Assembly: GCF_003946515.1 (NCBI RefSeq)
Contig: NZ_RHOM01000011.1
Coordinates: 1-64,000, forward strand
DNA from: Companilactobacillus zhongbaensis
GTDB taxonomy: Bacteria; Bacillota; Bacilli; Lactobacillales; Lactobacillaceae
Direction of reading: 5' to 3'
DNA: 64,000 nucleotides
Part shown: positions 1 through 8,847 of the stretch, in pieces
How the letters are laid out: each line of letters opens with the position of its first letter
Numbering within the stretch: position 1 is the first letter of the stretch
Translations under genes and position numbers: made by a program
Notes under the pieces: model-generated
What the model was told of the DNA's origin: nothing
The model's database searches: none
Seen by the model: only the letters and a program-made list of their open reading frames with translations

Positions 1-97
1 TGTAAAATAGACATGGACATGAATACTCCTTTGTAATTGGTTTCGACGCCTTAATTATAATGATATGAGTAAGCTCATGTCTATTTTTATACAATAA

Positions 98-120
98 AAT
101 CCCGGTATGCCGGGGTTATT
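98..120 (+). terminator. Rho-independent terminator of a gene left of the window
   Basis: A short GC-rich hairpin (CCCGG, loop TATG, CCGGG) is followed by a T-rich stretch. No gene is visible between position 1 and the hairpin, so it probably ends a transcript entering from the left. A longer inverted repeat (ATAGACATG near 7-15 with CATGTCTAT near 76-84) precedes it. Confidence 0.6.
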
Positions 121-216
121 TTGTTATATTCATCTTTCAACCTTTAGTAAAGTAATAAAAGCTAACTGCTGAACAATTTATTAAATCAAAAATGTAGTTA
201 GTTTTTTTATTCAACG

Positions 217-269
217 TTGACCTTGGGTCAATTTTGAATTAATATATTCGTAAATTAACCGACGGTCAA
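217..269 (+). promoter_or_regulatory. Promoter with two TetR-type operators upstream of the TetR-EF4 operon
   Basis: A perfect inverted repeat, TTGACC-TTG-GGTCAA, lies at 217-231. A near-identical copy, TTAACC-GAC-GGTCAA, lies at 255-269. The left half of the first copy doubles as a -35 box (TTGACC, 217-222) with a 17-nt spacer to a -10 box TAATAT (240-245). One operator therefore covers the -35 region and the other sits just past the expected transcription start, 38 bp away centre to centre. This is the usual layout for an autoregulating TetR repressor. Repressor identity is inferred from position. Confidence 0.75.
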
Positions 270-291
270 TATTGAAATGGGGAATTATTAA

Positions 292-957
292 ATGGTAAAT
301 ATTTATTCACAAAACCAAAAGGATGCTAAGCGGCAATCAATTATGGATGCTGCAATTCAACTTTTTAAAAATCAAAGTTTTTCTAACATAACTATGAAAA
401 AAATTGCCGATACAGCTGGCATTTCAAAAGGAACCATCTTTCACTATTTTCAAACTAAGGAAGACCTTTTTATGAGCGTTCTGCTGGAAAACTACTACCA
501 GTTCTTTTCGAATATGATGCTCGAATTAAATGAATATCATCGGATCACCAAAGATGAGTACATAAAAATAATGGTAAATCAAACTTCCACCTTGATCACA
601 AAACATGATGTACTAGTTCGTCTTAACACTATCCGGGGACCTATTTTAGAGGGAAAAGCTAATATGGACGAAACGGTTAAAAAACGTAACCAGCTATATT
701 CTATTAGTAAGAAACTAGGACAATTATTATCTGATAAAACTAGCGGTTTATTAACTCAACAACAATTTAGTCACATTTTAATTATTCAAAGCGGTATTAT
801 CAGTGGCTTAATGAACATGGCTTCACTTACTAGATTCAATCACACTGATTTAGGCATCGATTACCCCGACTTTGAAATCAATTTGGAATCTGAAGCTAAA
901 CAACAAATGCGTTTTTATTTAACAAAATATTTAGAGGAAATTAAAGATAATGGATAA
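292..957 (+). CDS. TetR/AcrR family transcriptional repressor
   Basis: A 221-residue protein with an N-terminal TetR helix-turn-helix (about residues 14-60; ...ITMKKIADTAGISKGTIFHYF... is a typical core) and a divergent helical ligand-binding domain. TetR proteins bind short inverted repeats as dimers and let go when a small molecule binds the C-terminal domain. The ATG is preceded by a GGGG-containing ribosome binding site. The stop codon overlaps the start of the EF4 paralog by 8 bp, so the two are almost certainly co-transcribed and translationally coupled. The paired inverted repeats in the promoter are the likely binding sites. The inducer is unknown. Family assignment is firm; regulation of the EF4 paralog is inference. 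Confidence 0.9.
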   Translation: MVNIYSQNQKDAKRQSIMDAAIQLFKNQSFSNITMKKIADTAGISKGTIFHYFQTKEDLFMSVLLENYYQFFSNMMLELNEYHRITKDEYIKIMVNQTSTLITKHDVLVRLNTIRGPILEGKANMDETVKKRNQLYSISKKLGQLLSDKTSGLLTQQQFSHILIIQSGIISGLMNMASLTRFNHTDLGIDYPDFEINLESEAKQQMRFYLTKYLEEIKDNG

Positions 958-2737
958 TAAATACATTCGAAACTTTGCAATAATTGCTCACATTGATCAC
1001 GGCAAGTCTACATTAGCGTATAGAATTATGGAATTGACCGAGACAGTTAGCAAACGAAATTCCCAAGCACAATTATTGGATGACATGACAGTCGAAAAAG
1101 ATCACGATGTAACTGTAAAAGCGAAGACAGTTCAAAATTATTTTATTTCTAACGACGGTTCAAAGTATGAATACAATTTAATAGATACACCTGGACATGT
1201 AGATTTTAACTATGAAGTCTCCAAAAGCCTTGCAGCGTGTGAAGGTGCAATCTTACTAGTCGATGCCACCCAAGGGGTCCAGGCACAAACGGTAGCCAAC
1301 TATCGAATTGCTAAAAAAAATAATTTGAAAATCATACCAGTAATTAACAAAATAGATATCGCCTCAGCTGATATCGAAAGCACCCAATCACAATTAAATC
1401 ATTTGGATAAATCATTCAATACTAACAACACTTATTTGATTTCAGCAAAATCCGGGGAAGGCGTAGCCGAATTATTAGAAGCCATCAAAACAGACATCCC
1501 TGCTCCACAAGGAAGCAATAATAAACCACTGAAGGCACTCATATTTGATTCTATATATGATAGTTATCAAGGAATAATTGCTTATGTTCGATTAATCGAT
1601 GGTCATTTACAAAAAGACCAAGATTTGCTTTTAATGCAATCCAACAAATCATTCAAATCAAAAAACATTGGAATTTTTGACCCAAATATGGACGATAAAG
1701 ACAATCTAAATGCCGGTGAGGTTGGCTTTATAGTCACTGGTCTTAAGGATCCTAAAGCTATCAGAGTTGGCGACACAGTGACCTCTAAACAATCTCCGAC
1801 TAAAAAAACCGTTAGTGGTTATAGTCTGGCACATCAAATGGTATTTGCTGGTATTTTCCCCAAGAACGACGACTATTCCGTATTAAAGGATGCAATCTTA
1901 AAACTCAGTCTGAACGATACTTCTTTTACATTTGTTGAAGAAAATTCTGATGCCTTAGGAATGGGTTATCGTTGTGGCTTTTTAGGCGCCTTCCATCTTC
2001 AAATCATTCGTGAACGGCTTAAAGATGAATTTGGTTTGGATGTATTAACTACAGCGCCAAATGTACACTATCAAGTTCACCTAAAAAACGGATCATGGAT
2101 CAATGTTGATAATCCCATACAATTTCCAGATTTTGGATTAATACAAGAAGTAAAAGAACCATTTATGAAAGGCGAAATCACTGTCCCAAATGATAATCTA
2201 AACGACGTCCTAAAATTGATCAATGAACACAAAGGACAGCTGATCGACCTAGGAAATAATGAAGATCTGATTACTATCAATATCAAAATTCCTCTGTCAG
2301 AAATCATTTATAATTTTTTCTCAGAATTAAAATCAGTTTCACATGGCTATGCAAACTTGAATGTTACATTTTTAGATTTCGAAGTCAGCGACATTGTCAA
2401 AGTTGAAGTAGACATGAACTATAGTCCGGTGGATGCCCTGTCATTCATCGTCCATCGAAGCGATATCAGTGAGATGACACAAAACTTAGTCCACAAATTA
2501 AAGTACGTAGTTCCCCGGGAGCTATATCCAATACCCGTCCAAGCTATCGTAGAGGGAAAGTCAGTAGCAAGAGTCGATGTTCCACCACTCAGGAAAAACG
2601 TAGCCGTGAACGGAGAAAATCGTAGTACTTCAAAAAAAGCTGCTTTACTTAGACGACAAAGTTTGAATAAGAGAAGATCAGCTAAAAATCAAATAAAACT
2701 ACCACAAAATGTTTTTAATGCGATTCTAGAGTTGTAA
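950..2737 (+). CDS. Divergent EF4 (LepA)-type translational GTPase paralog
   Basis: 595 residues, the usual EF4 length. Intact GTPase motifs: AHIDHGKST (G1, about 13-21), DTPGHVDF (G3), NKID (G4), SAKSG (G5). Domains II-V and the EF4 C-terminal domain are recognisable (GYRCGFLGAFHLQIIRERL, DALSFIVHR). EF4 is a ribosome-bound GTPase linked to back-translocation, stress and ribosome assembly. Two signatures differ from housekeeping LepA as I know it. The switch-I stretch ERERGITIK reads EKDHDVTVK (about 49-57), and the CYGGD(I/V)(S/T)RK segment of the C-terminal tail reads NGENRSTSKK. Coupling to a TetR gene suggests an inducible role, perhaps ribosome protection; that is speculative. A standard lepA is expected elsewhere in the genome. 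Confidence 0.88.
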   Translation: MDNKYIRNFAIIAHIDHGKSTLAYRIMELTETVSKRNSQAQLLDDMTVEKDHDVTVKAKTVQNYFISNDGSKYEYNLIDTPGHVDFNYEVSKSLAACEGAILLVDATQGVQAQTVANYRIAKKNNLKIIPVINKIDIASADIESTQSQLNHLDKSFNTNNTYLISAKSGEGVAELLEAIKTDIPAPQGSNNKPLKALIFDSIYDSYQGIIAYVRLIDGHLQKDQDLLLMQSNKSFKSKNIGIFDPNMDDKDNLNAGEVGFIVTGLKDPKAIRVGDTVTSKQSPTKKTVSGYSLAHQMVFAGIFPKNDDYSVLKDAILKLSLNDTSFTFVEENSDALGMGYRCGFLGAFHLQIIRERLKDEFGLDVLTTAPNVHYQVHLKNGSWINVDNPIQFPDFGLIQEVKEPFMKGEITVPNDNLNDVLKLINEHKGQLIDLGNNEDLITINIKIPLSEIIYNFFSELKSVSHGYANLNVTFLDFEVSDIVKVEVDMNYSPVDALSFIVHRSDISEMTQNLVHKLKYVVPRELYPIPVQAIVEGKSVARVDVPPLRKNVAVNGENRSTSKKAALLRRQSLNKRRSAKNQIKLPQNVFNAILEL

Positions 2738-3137
2738 TCTACAGACGAATCTATAACTTCATAGTACAAAAAAATCGTTTTGTTGGATGAATATTAAACG
2801 AGGTTATTTAAAAGTTATTGTTTCGATAGGTAATGAATCGAACATTAATCGCATAGTCCCTTTATCTTATTTCAATGATGACCATTGATTAGTTGCGACA
2901 AAAATTATGAACGCGATAATTGCACTAATTCAAAAAGATTTAGGGTCAAGCTTACTGTTTGAAAGTACCGTTTTTTTTAAGAACGCTTCGAATGTTATAG
3001 TTAGATGTATATAACATCAAGTATTCCGAACGCTTGGAATTGTAAACTCTAAGAAGAATTAATTATCTCCAGTAGCAAAAAATTTTTATAAAATATGCTT
3101 TAAATTTTAAAAATCAATTAATCAGGAGAAAAAAACA
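2738..3137. other. 400-bp intergenic stretch with a local inverted/direct repeat
   Basis: No gene is seen. At about 2980-3040 the motif GAACGCTTCGAAT recurs as GAACGCTTGGAAT, with an ATGTTATA/TATAACAT hairpin between the copies. This could be an operator or a small degraded repeat. The ribosome binding site AGGAG (about 3124) belongs to the next gene. Confidence 0.35.
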
Positions 3138-3794
3138 ATGAAATTAACACGTAATGAAATTATTCCTAAAAACATTCAATTAGCAGTGACTAAAATAAGC
3201 TTTAAAAATAGTGCTAAAAATCAAGCCATGTGGGACAAACTGCTCGACCCACTGAATGAACAAATCAGTACTAACGATACTTTGGAAGACATCCGTAATT
3301 CTGAACAGATCAAGGCAACTAAAGCTAGCTATAAAGAATTGGGCAAAGACCCTTCCCGTTTCCGTCCTTCTTCGGATGCGCTTTGGAGACGCGTTGTGAA
3401 AGGTAAAGGCTTGTATCAGATCAATGCTTTAGTGGATTTGAACAATTACTTGTCGTTGAAGTATAAGATGCCTTTTGGGAGTTATGATTTAAACAAAGTC
3501 AGTGGCGATATTAATTTGACTAAAGGTGAAAGTGGTGCTTCTTATGCTGGGATCGGTAAGTCGGATATTAATATTGAGAATTTGTTGGTGTTGGCTGATG
3601 ATGATGGGCCTTTTGGCAGTCCTACTTCTGATTCGACTCGCGCTATGATTTCTGATGATACTGTTTCGGGTTTGGTTGTTGGTTATTTGTTTGGGGTTTC
3701 TTTGGATGATGCTGCTGAGCTGCAGAAGGGTGTTGTTGATGTTGTTGGGCGGTTTTTGGATGATGCGGTTGTTTTGGAGCAGGATTTGATTTAG
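3138..3794 (+). CDS. B3/B4 domain protein (PheT B3/B4-like)
   Basis: 218 residues resembling stand-alone proteins built on the B3/B4 domain of phenylalanyl-tRNA synthetase beta, with the family pattern SYKELGKDPSRFRPSSDALWRR near residues 65-90 and a GPFGSPTSDSTRAM segment near 155-170. Stand-alone B3/B4 proteins are thought to bind tRNA or edit mischarged tRNA; the true function is not settled. The ATG follows AGGAGAAAA. The last third of the gene changes abruptly to G- and T-rich third positions: bases 3661-3780 are about 80% G+T by hand count, although the protein stays family-like. This marks the start of a strand-biased patch surrounding the next repeat. Confidence 0.8.
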   Translation: MKLTRNEIIPKNIQLAVTKISFKNSAKNQAMWDKLLDPLNEQISTNDTLEDIRNSEQIKATKASYKELGKDPSRFRPSSDALWRRVVKGKGLYQINALVDLNNYLSLKYKMPFGSYDLNKVSGDINLTKGESGASYAGIGKSDINIENLLVLADDDGPFGSPTSDSTRAMISDDTVSGLVVGYLFGVSLDDAAELQKGVVDVVGRFLDDAVVLEQDLI

Positions 3795-3837
3795 GAGGTT
3801 TTGGTGTTTGATGTTTGTTGCGGAAGGATGATGGTCG

Positions 3838-4044
3838 GAGGTTGGTTCCCGGTTCTGGTGAGGTTCCGGGAATTGCGCTGTGGCTTCCTTAGTCGTTCGG
3901 TGGCGTAGCCACCACCAAGAACCAGTTGCGCAAGTGCGTTAGCACTTACGTTCCTTTATTTCACACCTGACAGCGAATTCCCTCCACCCCACCAGAACCT
4001 AAGTTGGAGCAAAATCCACTTTTTTGTGTGGGTACGGTACTTAG
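3838..4044 (+). repeat. R1 element, copy A
   Basis: First of seven related structured elements. It begins GGTTCTGGTGAGGTTCCGGG and ends CACACCTGACAGCGAATTCC...CCAGAACC, which pair to make the long closing stem. A 3' tail contains GTGGGTACGGTACTTA. The two internal hairpins (GGTGGC/GCCACC and AAGTGC/GCACTT) differ completely in sequence from other copies but remain paired. This is the most diverged R1 copy. It starts about 45 bp past the stop of the B3/B4 gene, in the same direction, inside a G+T-rich patch. Confidence 0.8.
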
Positions 4045-4166
4045 TTTTATAGTGGAAAAATGTTTTAATTAGTTTGGATTTTTCCCCATTCTTATGATTC
4101 TTCCTTCGGGTTCTATCTTGTTGATCCCTTTTTGAGGTTATCATCGGTTGCTATTTAAATATATTA

Positions 4167-4218
4167 AAAAACAGTCACTTGCCTTGTGTTGCACACTTTG
4201 GCAAGTGACTGTTTTTTG
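4167..4218. terminator. Bidirectional terminator between convergent genes
   Basis: Perfect 13-bp arms ACAGTCACTTGCC (4171-4183) and GGCAAGTGACTGT (4200-4212) are flanked by an A-run on the left and a T-run on the right, so the hairpin can act in both directions between the B3/B4 gene and the ABC exporter. Confidence 0.85.
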
Positions 4219-4327
4219 TTGTTTTTTATTGAAGATTGGAACGTTCTTACTTTAGAATCCAAGCGTTTTTATTTTTTGTACCAAACGGGTTTTGTTTTGT
4301 TGCCAAACGTTGCCCGTTTTATAGTGG

Positions 4328-4449
4328 AAACGAGTTCCGAGACGCAGCGGCCTCCGGTTAACACAGGTGGTCGCGGCACGGCTTTGCCGCGCCTCTGTGC
4401 GACCACCTGCGTTAATCCTCAGCAGCTGACCGCGTCTCTCCACTCTCTT
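4328..4449 (-). repeat. R2 element, copy 1
   Basis: Read on the minus strand it runs from GAGAGTGGAGAGACGCGG through GGTCAGCTGCTGAGGATTAA, a nested hairpin with arms CAGGTGGTCGC and GCGACCACCTG, to TTAACCGGAGGCCGCTG and GGAACTCGTTTCC. The same ends frame a different hairpin at 37.7 kb. It lies next to the stop codon of the ABC exporter gene, which ends at 4454. Confidence 0.75.
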
Positions 4450-4453
4450 TTTT

Positions 4454-6248
4454 TTATTGATCCATGGACTGTAGTTGATACAACTCATAATACATGCCTT
4501 TGTTCTTTATTAGTTCTTCGTGGTTTCCACGTTCTACTATTTTTCCTTTGTTTAAGACTAGGATTTGGTCGGCGTCTTGTATTGTTGATAGTCTGTGGGC
4601 TATTGCTATTGTTGTTCGGTCGCTTCTCATTTTGGTTAGGCCTTTTGTTATGGTTTGTTCTGTTTGTGGGTCTATGTTGGCTGTGGCTTCGTCTAGTATT
4701 AGTACTTTGGGGTCTTTTACTATGGTTCTGGCGAAGGAGATTAGTTGTCTTTGGCCGGTTGAGAAGCTGCTTCCTCTTTCTACTACTTTGGCGTGGTATT
4801 TGCCTGGTAGTTGTTGGAGGAAGTTGTCGGCGTCTACGAATTTGGCTGCTTGTTCTACTCTTTCGTCACTGATCGAGTCGTCGTACATTCTGATGTTTTT
4901 GGCGATGTCTCCGTAGAATAAGTATGGTTCTTGCACTACTAGGCCTAATTTTTGCCTTAATTCTTTCATTGAGAAGTCGCGAATGTCTTGGTCGTCGATC
5001 AAAATTCTTCCTTCTCCGAATTCGTAAAAACGTAGTAAGACGTTGATGATCGAGCTTTTTCCGCTTCCGGTGTGTCCTACTAAAGCTACTGTTTCGCCTG
5101 GTTGGACTACAAAGGAGATGTCTTTTAGGATCGGTTGTCCGGGGACGTAGCTGAAGGTTACGTGTTGAAACTCGATTTTTCCGGCGGTCACTTGGGCCTG
5201 AGCACCCGGATGTTGTCTTGGTGCCAAGGTTTGGTCGTCGAACAACTTCATGATCCGATGTCCGGCAACTAGGCCGTCTTGGAAGTAAGACATGTAGTTC
5301 ATCACATCAGACAAGGGGTTAAAAAAGTTTTGTTGGTAGGAAATGAAAGCATAGATGACACCGGCAGCGACGACGGTGTTCATGCTTTGGATCCCAAAAC
5401 CGCTCAAGGATACTAGTTCAGCTAAGGTGAACATTAATGAGATCGTTGGATAAAGTAAAAACGAATTCACGTTGATCATCTTGTTGCGCATCCCAAAGTA
5501 AGCGCGATTTTTTTCTTCGAACTCGTTGATCATCCGCTTTTGTTGACCAAATTGTTGAATGATACTAATGCCCATCAAGGATTCGTTCAACTTGGTGTTG
5601 ATCTGACTCAGGTATTCACGCAATCTTTGGTAGATCTTGGAGCTCAAGTGTTGATACAGCCAAACGACGAAATACAGTGCAAATATGAAGGCTGCTGTTG
5701 CTAAAGCAAGGACCTTGCTGACGGAGAACATGGCGATAAATGCCGATACCATGGCAAAGGCTGCTACTAAAATGGTCAGGAATAAATTCCAAAAATCGTA
5801 CAAAGTTTTCGTATCATTAGTCACTCGTGACACGATCGAACCTGCTGGAGTCTTGTCGAAGTAGTCCATCCCCAGCGTGTGCAACTTGTGGAACAAGCTA
5901 CTGCGGATTTTTTCCAACGTCCGTTCTGCTCCCATCGAGAAGGCAAAATTTTGGACGAAATTGGACGATAGCCTTAATGATCGTTCCGATGAAGTAAACT
6001 GTCGCAAAAATCAGCACAATCCTGACACCAGTACTTTGGTGGACGAGAAAATGGTCCATGTAGTATTGCAGCATCCGGGGTAACAATACGTTAATGATAC
6101 TCAATAAAATCGCGAAAACGATGGCTGTAAAAAATTGCACCTTAAAAAATTTTGCATAGTGGAATAATCTTTTTAAAATCGTCACTTGTTGTTTACGAGT
6201 CAGCGACTGAACTTCGGTTTCTTTAGATTTTTCTTTAGCCACGGTCAT
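4454..6248 (-). pseudogene. Frameshifted ABC exporter subunit (LmrD/YheH-like half)
   Basis: Two overlapping reading frames together make one ABC exporter half. The first frame (6248 down to about 5960) gives the N-terminus and first membrane helices up to ...IIKAIVQ. The second (from about 5955) resumes at NFAFSMGAER and runs through the remaining helices, Walker A GHTGSGKSS, signature FSTGQ, Walker B LILDEAT with the catalytic Glu, and the H-loop IAHRLSTI. The break is at 5951-5968, where the 10-bp unit TTGGACGAAA is followed by a near-complete second copy; removing 10 bp restores the frame. The gene overlaps its partner by 14 bp. The exporter pair would need both halves, so the system is probably inactive unless the shift is an assembly error. 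Confidence 0.85.
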
Positions 6249-8001
6249 TCAGCCTCCCCTCGATCTCAGCACTCTTAGCTTGCAAGTTGAAAGTATCTGC
6301 ATACCAGCCGTGTTGAGCTAATAATTGTTGATGAGTCCCGTGCTCAATGATCGTCCCATTATCAACGACAATGATCTGATCAGCATGTTCCACCGAACTC
6401 AAACGACTAGCAGCGATAATAGTCGTCCCATTGCAGCGCTTTTGGGCAATCCGCTGTTCAATATTTCGTTCCGTCTTCGCATCAACGGCCGACAATGAAT
6501 CGTCCAAGATCAAAAGTTTCGGATCACTCAAAATAGCCCGAGCGATCGCCACCCGTTGCTTTTGACCACCAGAAAGCGAGACACCTAATTCGCCAACTTC
6601 AGTGTCATATTTTTCCGGCATATTTTGAATATCAGAAGCTAGATCAGCAATCTCACTAGCTTCCTCCACTTGCGTTTGTGAAGCATCGATATTAGCGAAG
6701 CGGATATTGTCACGAATATTAGTCGAGAATAAAAAGTTAGTCTGTTGGACATAGCCAATCTTATCCAAATAAGCATGCAAGTCATATTTACGAACATCGT
6801 TATTCCCGACCATAATTTGACCACTATAATGATCAAAATCACGCATCAGCAAACTAATGATCGTCGACTTACCGCCACCAGTAGGACCAACGATCCCCAA
6901 AGTCTGCCCTTCCAAAAGCTTAAAATGCACACCGACCAAGGCTTTCGATTCATCATCGGGATAGTGGAAGCCAGAAATATTAAAATCGATATTCCCATCC
7001 GGAATTTTTTTCAAAGCATTCGGAGTTTGCACCAAAGAAGATTTTTCATCCAAAAGCTCCATGATCCGATCATAACTAGCAGCACCACGCTCCAAAATAT
7101 TAAAGAGACTACAAATAGCAAACATCGGCCAAGTAAGCTCTGCCAAGTAAGTAATAAACGAAACTAACTGCCCAATAGTCATCGACTGCCGAACAACCGC
7201 GAGACCACCAAAAATAATCGTAACCACATAAGAAAGCCCCATGATCAAAGTAGTCAAAGGATTAAACAAAGCATCAAGGCGATAAGACCGCTTATTAGCA
7301 GCAATATTATCATCAACATAAGAATCAAAATCAGCCTCATCCTCATCTTCTTGCCCCAAAGCCTTCAAAACCTTAATACCAACAACACTCTCCTGAGTCT
7401 TGTTATTGATATTAGAAAACTCCCCTTGCGACCGCAAAAAAGCATCATGAATCTTATTCCCCAAAACATTAGCCATAACAGCCAACAAAAGCAAAGGAAT
7501 AACCGCAATCAAAGTAAGCTTCCAACTAACAAACATCCCCATAGCAACAATCATTGACAACCCAGTAATCAAAGAATCAGCCAAAGTCAAAACACCTTGA
7601 CCAGCAACTTCTCGCACAGCATCAATATCATTAGTAGCATGAGCCATCAAATCCCCAGTCCGCCACTTCTTATAAAAAGTAGTATCCATCTTCATAAAAC
7701 GAACAAACAACCGACTACGAAGCTCGCGCTCCAAAACAAAAGAACTACCAAAAATCATCTTCTGCCAAGCAAAGCGCAACAAATAACCAGCAATAGCCAC
7801 AAACAGCAAAACCAGCATATTAGAAAGCAAAAAAGCACCGGAAACCGACTTCTGATTAACAGCATCAACCACATTACCAACAATCTTAGGTGGCACAATA
7901 TTGCAAATAGCAACCAAAAGCAACGCAAAAACACCCGACAAATACTGGCGCCAGCGTCTCCGGAAAAACCAACTCAAACGCGTAAAAATACCAATAAGCA
8001 T
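6235..8001 (-). CDS. ABC exporter subunit, degenerate ATP site (LmrC/YheI-like half)
   Basis: 588 residues: six transmembrane helices, then a nucleotide-binding domain with Walker A GPTGGGKST, signature LSGGQ and Walker B LLILDD. The residue after Walker B is Asp instead of the catalytic Glu, and the H-loop reads ASRLSSV without the usual His. Such degeneracy is typical of one half of heterodimeric multidrug exporters such as LmrCD or YheIH, where the partner holds the active site. The downstream gene supplies that partner but is frameshifted. The 5' half of the gene (about 6950-8000) is strongly A+C-biased on the plus strand, unlike its 3' half. Substrate cannot be told from sequence. Confidence 0.92.
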   Translation of the reverse strand: MLIGIFTRLSWFFRRRWRQYLSGVFALLLVAICNIVPPKIVGNVVDAVNQKSVSGAFLLSNMLVLLFVAIAGYLLRFAWQKMIFGSSFVLERELRSRLFVRFMKMDTTFYKKWRTGDLMAHATNDIDAVREVAGQGVLTLADSLITGLSMIVAMGMFVSWKLTLIAVIPLLLLAVMANVLGNKIHDAFLRSQGEFSNINNKTQESVVGIKVLKALGQEDEDEADFDSYVDDNIAANKRSYRLDALFNPLTTLIMGLSYVVTIIFGGLAVVRQSMTIGQLVSFITYLAELTWPMFAICSLFNILERGAASYDRIMELLDEKSSLVQTPNALKKIPDGNIDFNISGFHYPDDESKALVGVHFKLLEGQTLGIVGPTGGGKSTIISLLMRDFDHYSGQIMVGNNDVRKYDLHAYLDKIGYVQQTNFLFSTNIRDNIRFANIDASQTQVEEASEIADLASDIQNMPEKYDTEVGELGVSLSGGQKQRVAIARAILSDPKLLILDDSLSAVDAKTERNIEQRIAQKRCNGTTIIAASRLSSVEHADQIIVVDNGTIIEHGTHQQLLAQHGWYADTFNLQAKSAEIEGRLNDRG

Positions 8002-8241
8002 TCACCCATATAAAAAATTTCATACAGAATAATCTACACCTTCCAGTAGAGTCTAAGTCAAGTAAGGAAGCCCAATAAAAGCACAAAATAAGACAAAAAA
8101 ACAAAAATCCCCCGCGAAAATGCGAGGGAACCGAGCAAATAAGCAAAAAAAATCAAGGCGAGAGTGCGAGGAACAAGCACGCGAGCCAAGAAAGAGCTTG
8201 AAGAAAGAAACCAAAGAAGAGTCTTAAAGAAAGTACATAGC
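8002..8241. other. Leader region of the ABC exporter genes
   Basis: No gene is seen. The region is A-rich, with a hairpin TCCCCCGC...GCGAGGGA at about 8109-8131. It separates the exporter start codon from a G-rich minisatellite. Confidence 0.4.
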
Positions 8242-8383
8242 GAAGGGGTTCAAAGAAAGGGATTAAAGGAAGGGATTAAAGGAGAGGGTTTAAAGGGAGG
8301 GTTTAAAGGGAGGGTTTAAAGGGAGGGTTTAAAGGGAGGGTTTAAAGGGAGGGTTTAAAGGGAGGGTTTAAAGGGAGGGTTTG
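8242..8383 (+). repeat. 13-bp G-rich minisatellite (GGGAGGGTTTAAA)
   Basis: Six perfect tandem copies of GGGAGGGTTTAAA run from 8295 to 8372, with a partial seventh. Progressively degenerate units precede them (GAAGGGGTTCAAA, GAAAGGGATTAAA, GGAAGGGATTAAA). Any two adjacent units supply four GGG runs with loops of 1, 6 and 1 nt, a classical G-quadruplex pattern on the plus strand. The array lies upstream of the ABC exporter, which is transcribed leftward. Confidence 0.95.
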
Positions 8384-8511
8384 AACTTGCTTTTAATCTT
8401 ACAAACCAAGGTAGAAACTGAGATAGACCGCAAAAACTAGGACGCACAAAAAGTGCCAACTTGATCAAAAAAAATCGGTCCTAATAAAAAAAAGGGGGTG
8501 TGTTGCACTAT

Positions 8512-8689
8512 CTAGACGGAGGGGCCCGGGGATACAGATCTCAGCACCTAAATTATTCTTAGCGATTTATCGCTTAGAATAAGACCGAGTTTTGAGATGC
8601 CCGAGTGGTCTCCTCGGGTAGCTCAAAATCGTGTCAGGTGCGTTCCAGCGTCTGTATCCCCGGGCCCCGGAGTCGGCAGTGAACCACCA
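8512..8689 (-). repeat. R1 element, copy B (GATACAG subtype)
   Basis: On the minus strand it begins GGTTCACTGCCGACTCCGG, then CCCGGGGATACAGACGCTGG, pairing with CTGTATCCCCGGGCCCC at the far end. Hairpin 2 is TTTTGAGCTACCCGAG/CTCGGGCATCTCAAAA; hairpin 3 is CTTATTCTAAGCGAT/ATCGCTAAGAATAA. The inner closing pairs are GCACCT/AGGTGC where other copies have GGTGTG/CACACC. It follows, in the same direction, the DUF438 gene that stops at 8848. It lies in an A+C-rich patch of the plus strand: 8701-8760 is over 90% A+C. Confidence 0.85.
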
Positions 8690-8847
8690 ACCAAACTACC
8701 ACCCCCATCCCCCACAAACCAAACAACCATCAACACACCTAAAATCACAAACACCACCACAAACAAAACGCTTCTCGTCCGCCAAAAACTCTCTCACCTC
8801 AAGAAAAAAAGCCTTGCCGCAAACAAGCAGCAAAGCCATCAAACAAA

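Noticed and set aside
4186-4916. Plus-strand open frames rich in Leu, Trp and Cys between 4186 and 4916
   Set aside because: They run antisense to the ABC exporter gene and through R2. The composition comes from the G+T-rich patch, and the minus-strand frame gives clear ABC motifs.
8242-8383. CRISPR-like array
   Set aside because: Units are 13 bp with no unique spacers, so this is a tandem minisatellite.
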